A stretch of 64,000 bases of DNA from Pseudomonas helvetica (GTDB lineage: Bacteria > Pseudomonadota > Gammaproteobacteria > Pseudomonadales > Pseudomonadaceae). This document shows, piece by piece, positions 27,331 to 35,095 of the stretch (the stretch's first letter is position 1; each line of letters starts with the position of its first letter). The notes beneath the pieces were generated by a model. The model saw nothing but the letters and a program-made list of their open reading frames with translations, did no database searches and was not told the DNA's origin. The stretch lies in NCBI RefSeq assembly GCF_039908645.1, contig NZ_CP150917.1, positions 2,243,501 through 2,307,500 on the forward strand. The letters are read 5' to 3'. Made by a program: the position numbers and the translations under genes.

Positions 27331-27349
27331 ATGCATATTCTATATGTAT
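27331..27349 (-). promoter_or_regulatory. Putative brnTA operator
   Basis: ATGCATAT-TCT-ATATGTAT is a near-perfect dyad (one mismatch) beginning two bases upstream of the brnT start. BrnA-type antitoxins autoregulate by binding such promoter dyads; this assignment is inferred from position and symmetry. Confidence 0.5.
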
Positions 27350-27473
27350 AAAAAAGACCATGTGTTAACCCTTTTTCGTTTGGCTTGCAGTTAGGGTGGC
27401 TACGCCCAACCATACGATGAAATTTTTGTCCTTGCTCAAGGAGTTGAGAGTTGATTCGTATCTCTGCTGGAGG

Positions 27474-27743
27474 TTAGTCTTTGCGCCCCATCAGCTGCGC
27501 CTGCTCACGGGTAGCTTTCTCCCGCTGTCGGTCAATGTAGTCAGCTAGGTCTTTCAGGTGGATGCCGAGCCCCGCTTTTTGACTTCGTGCGCCCAGACGC
27601 ACTATCGGGATGTCAATTTCGCCCGCCAGTTGCTTTTCCTTAAATCTCTGTACTGTCAGGTTCATGTAGTCGGCGCAAACGCGATCAAGTGGGATTACAG
27701 CTCTGCCTTCATATTGGGCCATAAGTAGAAAAAGCGTGTTCAT
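27474..27743 (-). CDS. PrtN-like (pyocin activator family) regulator
   Basis: An 89-aa protein with the PrtN-family pattern MNTLFLLMAQYEGRAVIPLDRVCADYMNLT, KQLAGEIDIPIVRL and GIHLKDLADYIDRQREKA (shown as short motifs LLMAQYEGRAVIPLDRVC and HLKDLADYIDRQRE). PrtN of P. aeruginosa activates pyocin late genes; prophage homologues probably act on phage promoters or host genes. It is the last gene of the leftward early operon, its ATG overlapping the preceding stop. A second family member is at 29266-29583. Confidence 0.8.
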   Translation of the reverse strand: MNTLFLLMAQYEGRAVIPLDRVCADYMNLTVQRFKEKQLAGEIDIPIVRLGARSQKAGLGIHLKDLADYIDRQREKATREQAQLMGRKD

Positions 27744-28036
27744 GAGATCTCCCGGATTTGGATCATCATTAGCGGAGCTAGCAGCTCTGGAGATTTGGTT
27801 CGCGTATACCCCACAACAGGCTGCGCGGGCGGGCGATCCTGAGCGATTAGCGTTGCATCGGGTGTGGCTGCCTCGCGCAGCTTTTCGTGGGGTATAAGTG
27901 CCTCGGCAGTGGCGCTGATAGAAGCAGTAATGCCTGCTGCTGCGCAGCAGAGACTCTTTGTTTTTTGCGTGTCGACGTCGTTAGCGTTGCAGAGCAAAGC
28001 GGTCGATGTTTCGGTGGTGTGCAGATCTATCTTCAT
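27740..28036 (-). CDS. Hypothetical phage early protein
   Basis: A 98-aa product starting at 28036 (MKIDLHTTETSTALLC), where the ATG overlaps the stop of the HD-hydrolase gene; its own stop overlaps the next ATG. This overlap at both ends supports it as real, and the longer frame upstream is only a shadow of the neighbour. It has several cysteines (LLCNANDVD, SLCCAAAG) and a Pro-rich C-terminal part. I recognise no family. Confidence 0.6.
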   Translation of the reverse strand: MKIDLHTTETSTALLCNANDVDTQKTKSLCCAAAGITASISATAEALIPHEKLREAATPDATLIAQDRPPAQPVVGYTRTKSPELLAPLMMIQIREIS

Positions 28037-28575
28037 GCCGCTTTCCTCCGGTGTTCGATAGCGAGTTGGTCCATCAGGCGCTGGTGATAGGTGAGCCGGG
28101 CTTCGGTGGCGGACCATGGGCGGATGGTTTCGGCCATGGGGTCGATGCCGATCAGGCACTCCCAGATGGCCGAGTCGGTTGGCATCAGATCGCGGCGTTC
28201 GGTGGCCAGCGCTATCAGGTCGGCGTTGCAGACGGATGCCGGCAGATCGAGGTCGAGCAGGAATCGGTCGCAGATGCTTTCCCACACCCAGGACTCAACT
28301 GCCTGGAAGGCGGGCATGCTCTCCTTGATCGGTCGGACCATGTCGCCGACGTAGGCTTCGGTGGCGTCGTGGAGCAGGGCGGCCAGTTTGTGTTCGTCCG
28401 GCACCAGGTCGGCGACGATGCAGCTGTGCTGGGCCACGCTGTAGAACTCGCGGGTGTGGCCATTGAACCGGCACAGGTGCGCGAGCGAATGGGCAATGTC
28501 TCGCGGGTCGATCAGGTCGGGGCATGGGTCGGCTACGTCGAAGCGTTTGCCGGTGTGGGTGAGGATCTGAGTCAT
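28033..28575 (-). CDS. HD-domain phosphohydrolase
   Basis: A 180-aa protein starting at 28575 (MTQILTHTGKRFDV), overlapping the previous stop. Metal-binding HD motifs are visible: His in RFNGHTREFYSVAQHS, the HD pair in ALLHDATEAYVGD and further acidic residues. This resembles YfbR-type 5'-nucleotidases and other phage HD hydrolases that act on dNMPs or related nucleotides. Substrate unknown. It may tune nucleotide pools during infection. Confidence 0.8.
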   Translation of the reverse strand: MTQILTHTGKRFDVADPCPDLIDPRDIAHSLAHLCRFNGHTREFYSVAQHSCIVADLVPDEHKLAALLHDATEAYVGDMVRPIKESMPAFQAVESWVWESICDRFLLDLDLPASVCNADLIALATERRDLMPTDSAIWECLIGIDPMAETIRPWSATEARLTYHQRLMDQLAIEHRRKAA

Positions 28576-28793
28576 GCGACCTCCTTGACCAAGTCGGTCA
28601 GCAGCAGGGCGTTGCTGGTGTCCTTGTGCAATTGGCGCAGAGCGTCGTAACCGATCCATGCTTTCAGTTGCCGGTCGAACTCCTTGCTGTAGCGGGTCAG
28701 CTCGCGCAGTTCGCTGGCGGCTTTGGTGTGTTGCTGTTGAAGCACACCGGCCGCTTGCGGCGTCAGTCGTAGCATCGGGAGGGCGCGGTTCAT
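28572..28793 (-). CDS. Small hypothetical phage protein
   Basis: A 73-aa, mostly helical, basic protein (LQQQHTKAASELRELTRYSKEFDRQ, central part ASELRELTRYSKEFD). Both ends overlap neighbouring genes by four bases, which supports translation. No family recognised. Confidence 0.6.
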   Translation of the reverse strand: MNRALPMLRLTPQAAGVLQQQHTKAASELRELTRYSKEFDRQLKAWIGYDALRQLHKDTSNALLLTDLVKEVA

Positions 28794-29206
28794 GCTGCGC
28801 GCTCCTGGGCTACTGGCTCCAGCAGTGCGGCCATGCTGAGGGCTTTGTCGCGCAGCTCTAGGGCTTGTATAGCCTGGGATTTCGAACTCATGGCGCGGAA
28901 GGTATCAGCGGCGAGCTTCAGCTTTTCGGCGATGCACAGTAGGGTCTGGCGCTCATCGGCGCCGAATGTCTGACCGGTCCTGAGCTTTTTACAGAGCTGC
29001 GCAAGGTGCGTATGGTCGGCACGAAGGAACTGAAGGGACGCTTCAAGTTCGCGGATGGTCTTTGCGCTGGCTGCGTGCTCGATGTTCTTGCCTTCTTCGG
29101 CGCCTTCGAAACGACCATCAATCAAGCCGCCTCGGTAGCCGATCCAGTAGATAAGGGCGGCGCCGAGGATGATGCCGATCAGTGCGCAGATTTGAATTGC
29201 AGTCAT
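28790..29206 (-). CDS. Hypothetical membrane-anchored coiled-coil protein
   Basis: A 138-aa protein. One N-terminal transmembrane helix (residues 5-22, ICALIGIILGAALIYWIGY) is followed by a long amphipathic helix with heptads (TIRELEASLQFLRADHTHLAQLCKKL). Topology suggests a cytoplasmic coiled coil anchored in the inner membrane. Function unknown; similar small anchored proteins occur in phage early regions. The stop overlaps the next start. Confidence 0.6.
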   Translation of the reverse strand: MTAIQICALIGIILGAALIYWIGYRGGLIDGRFEGAEEGKNIEHAASAKTIRELEASLQFLRADHTHLAQLCKKLRTGQTFGADERQTLLCIAEKLKLAADTFRAMSSKSQAIQALELRDKALSMAALLEPVAQERAA

Positions 29207-29265
29207 GTGGTGTGCTCCTGGTGGTTTCGATTGGCTGGTGGTGGCAGCCGTTCGGGGTGGTGGTC

Positions 29266-29583
29266 TTACTCGGTGGGTTCGTCCTGCGGTCGCGGCATTT
29301 CTTCATCGGCCTTGTAGGCACGGATATCGATCAGTGAGGCGACATGCCGGATGTGTGCGTACTTCGGCGCCTTGCGGCTGGTGTCCAGCGTGGTGATGGG
29401 AAGCTGAATCCGTCCACTATTGATCTCGGCCACGAACGATTGCTCGTTGAGGTTGCGGAAGTACTGCTCACGCACCTTTTCCAGTGGGATCAGCACGTCG
29501 CCGAAGGTGCGGTAGAGCAGTTCGACGGTGGCTGATTCCGGTGCGGGTTGTAGCCGCAGCGGGGTTTGGCTTGCGTTACTCAT
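29266..29583 (-). CDS. Second PrtN-like regulator
   Basis: A 105-aa protein. After a 20-residue lead it follows the PrtN-family pattern: VELLYRTFGDVLIPLEKVREQYF, FVAEINSGRIQLPITTLD and YAHIRHVASLIDIRAYKADEE (motifs VLIPLEKVREQYF and HVASLIDIRAYKA). It is clearly related in plan to the protein at 27474-27743 but diverged. Two such regulators in one early operon are notable. The ATG overlaps the small upstream gene. Confidence 0.7.
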   Translation of the reverse strand: MSNASQTPLRLQPAPESATVELLYRTFGDVLIPLEKVREQYFRNLNEQSFVAEINSGRIQLPITTLDTSRKAPKYAHIRHVASLIDIRAYKADEEMPRPQDEPTE

Positions 29584-29755
29584 TGGCTTGTTGAGCCTCC
29601 TTGCGTTGTGTTCTTGCCGGGTGATTCCAGGCGTTCAGGCAGTGGCGTTTGGTCAGCTCCCGCAGATGCTCCGGCACTTCGAGAAGCGCGGCGTTGCGCT
29701 CCTCGCGTGTGCGCATGGCGACGATCTGGCGGGCGTATTCCCTAGGCCACGTCAC
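29576..29755 (-). CDS. Small phage protein (59 aa)
   Basis: A 59-aa frame from GTG 29755 to TAA 29576, with sequence pattern WPREYARQIVAMRTREERNAAL and VPEHLRELTKRHCLNAW. It overlaps the preceding stop and the following ATG, filling a gap between two genes that would otherwise be untranslated. The pattern xxxILxLxTxEERxxxLxxVPExxRxxVxxH is common in small pseudomonad prophage proteins of unknown function. Predominantly helical and basic. Confidence 0.6.
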   Translation of the reverse strand: MTWPREYARQIVAMRTREERNAALLEVPEHLRELTKRHCLNAWNHPARTQRKEAQQANE

Positions 29756-30026
29756 GGTCGTTTACCGGGATGGCGGGTAGTTCCAGCCCCAGTTGCACGG
29801 CCAGCCAGCGCATGCCAGGTTGTTTGACGCGGGTTGACTGGCTGTACTGCATGCCGGCGGTCTCGTGATACCAATTACCGTCCTTGACTCGCAGGAACTC
29901 ACGGTCGCGGGATGGGTAAGTCGGCAGGTTTCGATCATTGAGCAGACCTTTTTCCCGCATGAGCTTGATCAGCTTGGGACGTGTGAGTCCGAGCTGGGCG
30001 GCTGCTTGGGCGAGTGTGCGTTCCAT
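29742..30026 (-). CDS. KilA-C-type phage antirepressor-like protein
   Basis: A 94-aa protein starting MERTLAQAAAQLGLTRPKLI at 30026. The segment LAQAAAQLGLTRPKLIKLMREKGLL followed by RVKDGNWYHETAGMQYSQSTRVKQPGMRWLA (key parts LGLTRPKLIKLMREKGL and QYSQSTRVKQPGMRWL) is typical of the KilA-C (ANT) DNA-binding domain of phage antirepressors. It lacks the N-terminal Bro/KilA-N part of full antirepressors. Probably a DNA-binding early regulator. Confidence 0.75.
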   Translation of the reverse strand: MERTLAQAAAQLGLTRPKLIKLMREKGLLNDRNLPTYPSRDREFLRVKDGNWYHETAGMQYSQSTRVKQPGMRWLAVQLGLELPAIPVNDRDVA

Positions 30027-30036
30027 GGCATCCCCC

Positions 30037-30627
30037 TCAAGCTGCGTGCGCGGCAGGTGTTGCTGCCGCAGCCAGGTGGTTGATGGACTCGGCCACTTTC
30101 TCGTAGATCTCAATGTCGCTACCGCACACGGTGAAGCACTTGGTGCGCGGGCTTTTCACACCGATGCTCATGATGGCGGTGACACCAGAGCGGGTTTTGG
30201 TGCGATGCATAGCAACGTGAAGGGGCAGTTCAAAACCCATGTCGAGGCTCACGACACCGCCAGTACGCACCAGCTCGAACACCCGTTGTTTATGCTCGGT
30301 ATCGAACCGTGCGTATTGGCGGTTGGCGTGTGGGATGTTCAGCAGGTCGGCGGTGTTGCTGGAATCGAAGGGGCCGTTGGCAATCTCTTCAATGAAGTCG
30401 GCCAGTTTGAGGTGCATCTTCTTTTCGTTCTGCAAGGTCAGGGTGTGGCGCTCGCTGCCCAGCTCGACAGTGAAGAGGGTGTCAGATTTGCTGCGTTCAA
30501 CTTTTAGGCGGAACGCCAGGGCTTCGCGCTGTGGTGTCGACCGTAGCGTGTGATTGAAAGTCTCGCTCAGATTGACCTGGGCGTTGAGCAATTGCAGGGT
30601 GCGGTTGTCGAGTTTGAACTTGCTCAT
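30037..30627 (-). CDS. Hypothetical phage early protein
   Basis: A 196-aa protein starting MSKFKLDNRTLQLLNAQV. It alternates strands and helices with no membrane segment: SDTLFTVELGSERHTLTLQ and HVAMHRTKTRSGVTAIMSIGVK. I recognise no family. Its ATG overlaps the stop of the 58-aa gene upstream (ATGA), and the KilA-C-like gene follows after ten bases. Confidence 0.6.
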   Translation of the reverse strand: MSKFKLDNRTLQLLNAQVNLSETFNHTLRSTPQREALAFRLKVERSKSDTLFTVELGSERHTLTLQNEKKMHLKLADFIEEIANGPFDSSNTADLLNIPHANRQYARFDTEHKQRVFELVRTGGVVSLDMGFELPLHVAMHRTKTRSGVTAIMSIGVKSPRTKCFTVCGSDIEIYEKVAESINHLAAAATPAAHAA

Positions 30628-30800
30628 GCTGCCCTTCCTCCATCGTTTGGATCGAAGGGGGCAGGCATGGGCTCGCGTTGTGGTTTGGTTTTGGTGCCGA
30701 TAAATGCGCAGCCGGAGTCGCGAGCTAAGCGGCGAATCTCAAAGACGCGGGACGGGTCAGTCGCCGCCGGATGGACGTGTAGGGTAGCTATGGTGTGCAT
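30624..30800 (-). CDS. First small gene of leftward early operon (58 aa)
   Basis: A 58-aa product from ATG 30800 (MHTIATLHVHPAATDPSRVF) to TGA overlapping the next ATG. Basic, with a Pro-rich end. It lies about 30 bases after the predicted start site of the promoter at 30836-30864, so it is the first gene of the leftward operon. No family recognised; coupling by ATGA overlap supports translation. Confidence 0.6.
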   Translation of the reverse strand: MHTIATLHVHPAATDPSRVFEIRRLARDSGCAFIGTKTKPQREPMPAPFDPNDGGRAA

Positions 30801-30835
30801 GATTTTGCTTCACTCTGTGGTGGAGAGGAAGCATG

Positions 30836-30875
30836 AATATCAACCAGTGGTTGCTATATGTCAACCATTGGTTGA
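30836..30875 (-). promoter_or_regulatory. Leftward early promoter with twin repressor operators
   Basis: On the minus strand TTGACA (30859-30864), a 17-base spacer and GATATT (30836-30841) form a strong sigma-70 promoter. Two palindromes cover it: TCAACCATTGGTTGA (30861-30875) on the -35 and TCAACCAGTGGTTGC (30840-30854) on the -10, centres 21 bases apart. The same motif, TCAACCATAGGTTGA, occurs at the repressor start (35009-35023), so this is probably where the CI-like protein silences the early operon. Confidence 0.8.
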
Positions 30876-30897
30876 TTTTTTGTGTCTTCAGATTGAG

Positions 30898-33800
30898 CTA
30901 TTCCATAGGCGGATCTCGATCCTGAAGAAAAATCGAAAACTCTCCACCGGTATAATCCTGTTTTTTCCATTCATCTAGCGATCTTCTTGAGCTAATTTCC
31001 CACGCTCTTTTTATCGCGATGTCTAGTTTGTTCGAAAATAGGCTGTCATGTGGTAGGTAATACTCTGTCCACTTTAAATAACCATATATCCAAAAGCACG
31101 CTTTCAAATTGTTATCCCAAGAGGTCCAGTTGTTTGTGCTTGCTAAGGGTTTCTGGATTTTTTTATTTAGTTCTTCAAGTTTGCTTGTGAGTATTTCGAG
31201 TGATTGCGTCTGGTACTCGAGAGTGCACTTTGCATACAGTGAGGCTGCATAGTCTGTCGTTTCACCCTGGTGTTTTATGCTGAATAGGCTGGTTTTGCCG
31301 TCTGCTCGTTCGTTAATTAAACTCATTACTTCGTCTTGCCATACTTTTGATGCGTCGTTGTAGCTAATTCTATCGCTTTCAATCAGAGGGTTTAGTATGT
31401 TTTCTATAAGCCATGGATAGCTATAGCTCAATTGATGCATATGGCCGCGTAAATTATTTATTATTTCTCTTGTCTGGATAGTGGAAAGAGCGGTTGGATA
31501 TTTGCTGAGAAGAAGCTCGACCGATTTTTCGAACGAGTGGGGCTCAGTGTCTTTACGGAAACTGTTGGTGCTGACGAGCCACCCTATAATGAGTTTTTGC
31601 TCGGATTGTTTTATTCGATTGGCAATGGAAAGGTGGATAGGTTTTTCGGAAATTACACTGTTTAGTCCGGTATATCCAAACCATCTAAGTAAGGCGGTGT
31701 CTCTCGATATAAGTTTTTTGATGCGGGTAACATTCAGAATCCCAATAGCGCAACTGAGGGATATTTCAGATAGTGCTTGTGTACAGATTGATCGCATAAG
31801 AAGTGCGTTGTAATGTCTGCTTTTAGATCCGGTGAGCTTATGGGAGAACTCTTCAATTAGATCCAAAAGCAGGTCGGGGCTTTTGTACCACAGTATCTTG
31901 ATTGCATAGTAGTCTCCCCAGCCTAATGCGCGGTTTTTCATTGTCCGCGAGAAGTCATAGTTGCGAGCGTGCAATATCAAGCTTTCAATTGGCGTATTTA
32001 AATAGCTGCAAGTGTAAGACTCTTGAAGGTCTTCGCTCTCGGAGGGGGGGGCTTTGTCGGCTTGACGCTGGAGATGGGATTTTAACTTGTTTGTTAAATT
32101 TGTAGGGCTTGATAGATTCCTGTATTTTTCTCCTGCAGGGGTGTGTGCTAGAATGTTTGCCCCTACTTCCCAAAGTTCTGAAAATTTTGAATCCTCTGTG
32201 GTAGCCATGAACGCAAAGAAGAGTTTCGGGGAGTTGAATTTACTTATGTTTATTGTTTCTTCAGTTGTATACCCAAGCCTAGTCAGGGTTTCTAATAGGC
32301 TTTCATTGGTAAGGTTAGAGAAGATATTGTTACCGGTCCATGCCGAAATTGAGAGTCCCGCACTGGGTGTGCAAAGAAAACTAAGAGGTTCATATTTGGC
32401 TTGTATTGTGTTATTTTTTTTGCGGTCTTCAGAGTCGAATAATAGAGGGGCGGTTTGCGGGGCTGAGTAACAAGATGGATCTCTCAGTATTTCATGTACG
32501 TATTCTGATACTTTATAAAGTGTGTCAATAGGTATTGGGGTTACTAATAGTGGGTGTCTTGTGTTTGCATTCTGAAGAGAGTTTGAAAGATGGTATCCTT
32601 TTATAGCTTCTCCGCTCTCGTATATAAGAATGTATCTGTCGTGTAGGAAATCTTTAGGGAATCCATAAAGTCGGAATTTAACTGGTTGAGTTATTTTTGC
32701 TATCTGATCGTAGCACTGCTTGATTTTATCTATCCGCTCTTCAGATTTGCCTGCTTCGAACATGGTTAATACAATATATTCACTCCCTGTGCTGGATTTC
32801 GGCAGCAGAAGTGATACCCCGGCGTCCTCAAAGTAAGGGTCGAATATTATAATTTGATGCTCTTGATACTGGCCAAATATTTTGGTTATCCACTCTGAAA
32901 GCTCAAGTCTTCCTTCCCCGGTTCCATCTCTAAAGCGCTGAAAAAATTGTCCTTCTGAAGGTGCAGGGAACACCTCCTTTACTAATGAGCGTATTTTTCG
33001 ATTAATCGAAACCCAAGGATCTGAAGGATTATTATTATAGGTGGTTACTGTTGCGCGGGATCCTTGGCTGACGGACTGTATAGCAGTTATGCGTTTGTCT
33101 TTTGGAGATATTTTTGTAGTGTTTGTTAACCAGTCGAGTTGGATTTTATTACCGGAAACTGTGCTGCTGCGTGTGAGTATCGTATTTGCCCTTAGATAGT
33201 GTGCGTCATAACTGCAGTATAGCTGGCTAGTATTCTCTTCTGTGTTGAGTACGTAGATGTCAAAGTGTAGTTGGTCGGTTATCTCATTAACATGTGAGGG
33301 TGGGGTGATTGTGAATTCAATGGTGCTGGATTTAGCGGTCTCGGTTTTTAATTCAGCATGTACCACTAGTTCGTCATTTATAAAGCGTATTGCTAGCGAT
33401 ACAGTTGTTGGTGGGATAATACCATTCAAATCGAGCTTGACCGTGAGTTGATCCGTTTCTCTATTCCACTCCGTCAGGAGGAGGTTTTGCTCAAATTTAC
33501 CAAGAGTTGGAAAGACCAGTAGTTCTAGATCTCCTAGTCTTGAAGAGTCTTGGTGCTCGAATCTCATTCCTGTATCTTTGTTTAGTCGGTGTATAATGAA
33601 TTGCGTTAACTCTGGACTGAAGGAGGTATTTAGATTGAAAATGGTTGTCCTGCTTTCAGGGGAAAGCGCCGCACTGAAAGCAGAGGCTGCTCCATGGGGG
33701 CTCTTCATTTGTTCATTATAGTTACTTTCTCGCATTGCAAGAAAAGTGACTGGTCTAGAGTTTATTTTGCTGGGGAGTCTAAAGTCACCTACTCTTTCTT

Positions 33801-34152
33801 CCAGTTTGTCATTGGAGTTGATAGATAGTTCTGAAGTTATGGTGCTGATGTTTTTGTTTGAAGTAAGGCCTTCGATAACTTTCTTTAGTGTGGGAGGTGT
33901 GCAGTATAAAGATAAGGTAAGTATTTGTGCTGGTGTGCCATCGATTGATTTAAAGTTGTCTTTTTTAGGGATGTTCCATTCGTGGCTGGAATGATTGAAT
34001 GGTAACGCTCTTCCGTATAGCAGGGTTGTAGTGGTTGTTGAATCTTTTTTGGTCTGAAGTAACCAAAGTTGTAATGCGCAGTACGAGCTGGATTTATCGC
34101 TAAATAATGCTGTCAGACGTTTGTCGTTAATTAACATGCTGGGCGTTATCAT
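30898..34152 (-). CDS. Large accessory (moron) protein, PLD-like core, VPA1262-like; possible anti-phage defence
   Basis: A 1084-aa soluble protein, markedly richer in A/T and in Asn, Ser, Ile and Lys codons than its neighbours, which suggests recent acquisition. The N-terminal 400 residues look beta-rich. At about 430-520 IIIFDPYFEDAGVSLL and FLHDRYILIYESGEAIKGYHLSNSLQ (core LHDRYILIYESG, GYHLSNSLQ) resemble a PLD-superfamily unit with a single HxR-type motif. The C-terminal half is helical. The plan recalls the poorly characterised VPA1262 family, from memory only. It sits between the repressor gene and the early operon, a usual site for superinfection-exclusion or defence genes. Function unproven. 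Confidence 0.55.
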   Translation of the reverse strand: MITPSMLINDKRLTALFSDKSSSYCALQLWLLQTKKDSTTTTTLLYGRALPFNHSSHEWNIPKKDNFKSIDGTPAQILTLSLYCTPPTLKKVIEGLTSNKNISTITSELSINSNDKLEERVGDFRLPSKINSRPVTFLAMRESNYNEQMKSPHGAASAFSAALSPESRTTIFNLNTSFSPELTQFIIHRLNKDTGMRFEHQDSSRLGDLELLVFPTLGKFEQNLLLTEWNRETDQLTVKLDLNGIIPPTTVSLAIRFINDELVVHAELKTETAKSSTIEFTITPPSHVNEITDQLHFDIYVLNTEENTSQLYCSYDAHYLRANTILTRSSTVSGNKIQLDWLTNTTKISPKDKRITAIQSVSQGSRATVTTYNNNPSDPWVSINRKIRSLVKEVFPAPSEGQFFQRFRDGTGEGRLELSEWITKIFGQYQEHQIIIFDPYFEDAGVSLLLPKSSTGSEYIVLTMFEAGKSEERIDKIKQCYDQIAKITQPVKFRLYGFPKDFLHDRYILIYESGEAIKGYHLSNSLQNANTRHPLLVTPIPIDTLYKVSEYVHEILRDPSCYSAPQTAPLLFDSEDRKKNNTIQAKYEPLSFLCTPSAGLSISAWTGNNIFSNLTNESLLETLTRLGYTTEETINISKFNSPKLFFAFMATTEDSKFSELWEVGANILAHTPAGEKYRNLSSPTNLTNKLKSHLQRQADKAPPSESEDLQESYTCSYLNTPIESLILHARNYDFSRTMKNRALGWGDYYAIKILWYKSPDLLLDLIEEFSHKLTGSKSRHYNALLMRSICTQALSEISLSCAIGILNVTRIKKLISRDTALLRWFGYTGLNSVISEKPIHLSIANRIKQSEQKLIIGWLVSTNSFRKDTEPHSFEKSVELLLSKYPTALSTIQTREIINNLRGHMHQLSYSYPWLIENILNPLIESDRISYNDASKVWQDEVMSLINERADGKTSLFSIKHQGETTDYAASLYAKCTLEYQTQSLEILTSKLEELNKKIQKPLASTNNWTSWDNNLKACFWIYGYLKWTEYYLPHDSLFSNKLDIAIKRAWEISSRRSLDEWKKQDYTGGEFSIFLQDRDPPME

Positions 34153-34194
34153 GGATTTCCTTGTCTGTTTGATATGCTGGCTTGTCCTGCTTGC

Positions 34195-34223
34195 TATATA
34201 AAAGCCCTCTTGGATGAAGGCTT
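34195..34223 (-). terminator. Terminator downstream of repressor gene
   Basis: Read leftward, AAGCCTTC (34223-34216) pairs with GAGGGCTT (34209-34202) with one wobble and runs into TTTTATATAG. It would end the repressor transcript about 45 bases before the start of the 1084-codon gene, leaving that gene to its own promoter. Confidence 0.6.
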
Positions 34224-34284
34224 TCGAAGGGGGTGTGCTTTATTAGATTTTGAGACTTAATTGCAGGTTGTTTGGTTTTTTGTT

Positions 34285-35016
34285 CTATTCAGGGATGAAT
34301 GAGCCAACTACTTTTCCACAAATATGCGTCTCTTCCGTAATATCAATGATTGGATACTGCGGATTGATTGGTCGCAAAAACTGCCGTCCAGCATCCTCGA
34401 CCAGAATCTTGAACGTAGCCTCATTGGTACGCGGAACTCTAGCGATCACTCGGTCACCCGTCTTGGTCTCTGCCTCAGGATCTACAAAGATAATGCAGCC
34501 CGTTGGGTAGCTACGGCCTGGCCCTGGGTTCGTCATTGAGTCTCCAAGGACTTTCAGTGCGTATCCATGGTTACTGATAGGAACAGGGCAGGAAATCCAT
34601 GAGTCGGGATCATATGCCTCAAAGTTCGAGATCGCTTCGCACCAAGCTCCTGCTTGGACCCAAGAAATCAACGGAACCCTACCAAAGCGCTGTGTTACTT
34701 CGCTAACGTTGCTATCTTCACCAACGGTCAGTTGGCGAACATTGCTTTCACCGGTCTGTTCTTTAGGCAGCACACCGTACTCCAACCACTCTCGGCGTAC
34801 CTTCAGCCAGGAGCAGAGCACAACCATACTGTCAGCTTCGGCCATGGCTTCGCCATTCAGCCACTTGCTGACGGCCTGCGTGGTCTTATCAACCCCCAAG
34901 CTCTTCAACTGACGATGGATGTCCACGCCACGACCCCGGCTGCGTACGCCGGCATCGTCGAGGGCTTCGTGTAGGCGCGAGCTGAAAGCGGCGCGTAGTG
35001 CATTTTTATCAACCAT
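34285..35016 (-). CDS. CI-like phage repressor with S24 (LexA-type) autopeptidase domain
   Basis: A 243-aa protein from ATG 35016 (MVDKNALRAAFSS). The N-terminal helix-turn-helix domain (about 5-75) includes TTQAVSKWLNGEAMAEADSM. The C-terminal peptidase has the Ala122-Gly123 cleavage site in WVQAGAW, Ser160 in LGDSMTNPG and Lys203 in ATFKIL. RecA-stimulated self-cleavage would link induction to DNA damage. It is divergent from the cro gene, and the palindrome TCAACCATAGGTTGA overlaps its own start codon, indicating autoregulation. Confidence 0.93.
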   Translation of the reverse strand: MVDKNALRAAFSSRLHEALDDAGVRSRGRGVDIHRQLKSLGVDKTTQAVSKWLNGEAMAEADSMVVLCSWLKVRREWLEYGVLPKEQTGESNVRQLTVGEDSNVSEVTQRFGRVPLISWVQAGAWCEAISNFEAYDPDSWISCPVPISNHGYALKVLGDSMTNPGPGRSYPTGCIIFVDPEAETKTGDRVIARVPRTNEATFKILVEDAGRQFLRPINPQYPIIDITEETHICGKVVGSFIPE

Positions 35017-35081
35017 AGGTTGAGAGTGCCACGGAGCTTGCGCAATAGTCAGTTGATGTTTAATATCAACTCCGAGTTGAT
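35009..35081. promoter_or_regulatory. Repressor/cro operator region with rightward promoter
   Basis: Rightward sigma-70 elements are TTGCGC (35038-35043), 17 bases, TAATAT (35061-35066). Symmetric sites are TCAACCATAGGTTGA (35009-35023, over the repressor ATG), GTTGAT-N7-ATCAAC (35052-35070, over the -10) and a half-site GTTGAT (35076-35081). The first matches the twin operators at 30840-30875. Likely bound by the CI-like repressor and Cro. Confidence 0.75.
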
Positions 35082-35095
35082 AAATGGAGGTTGCC

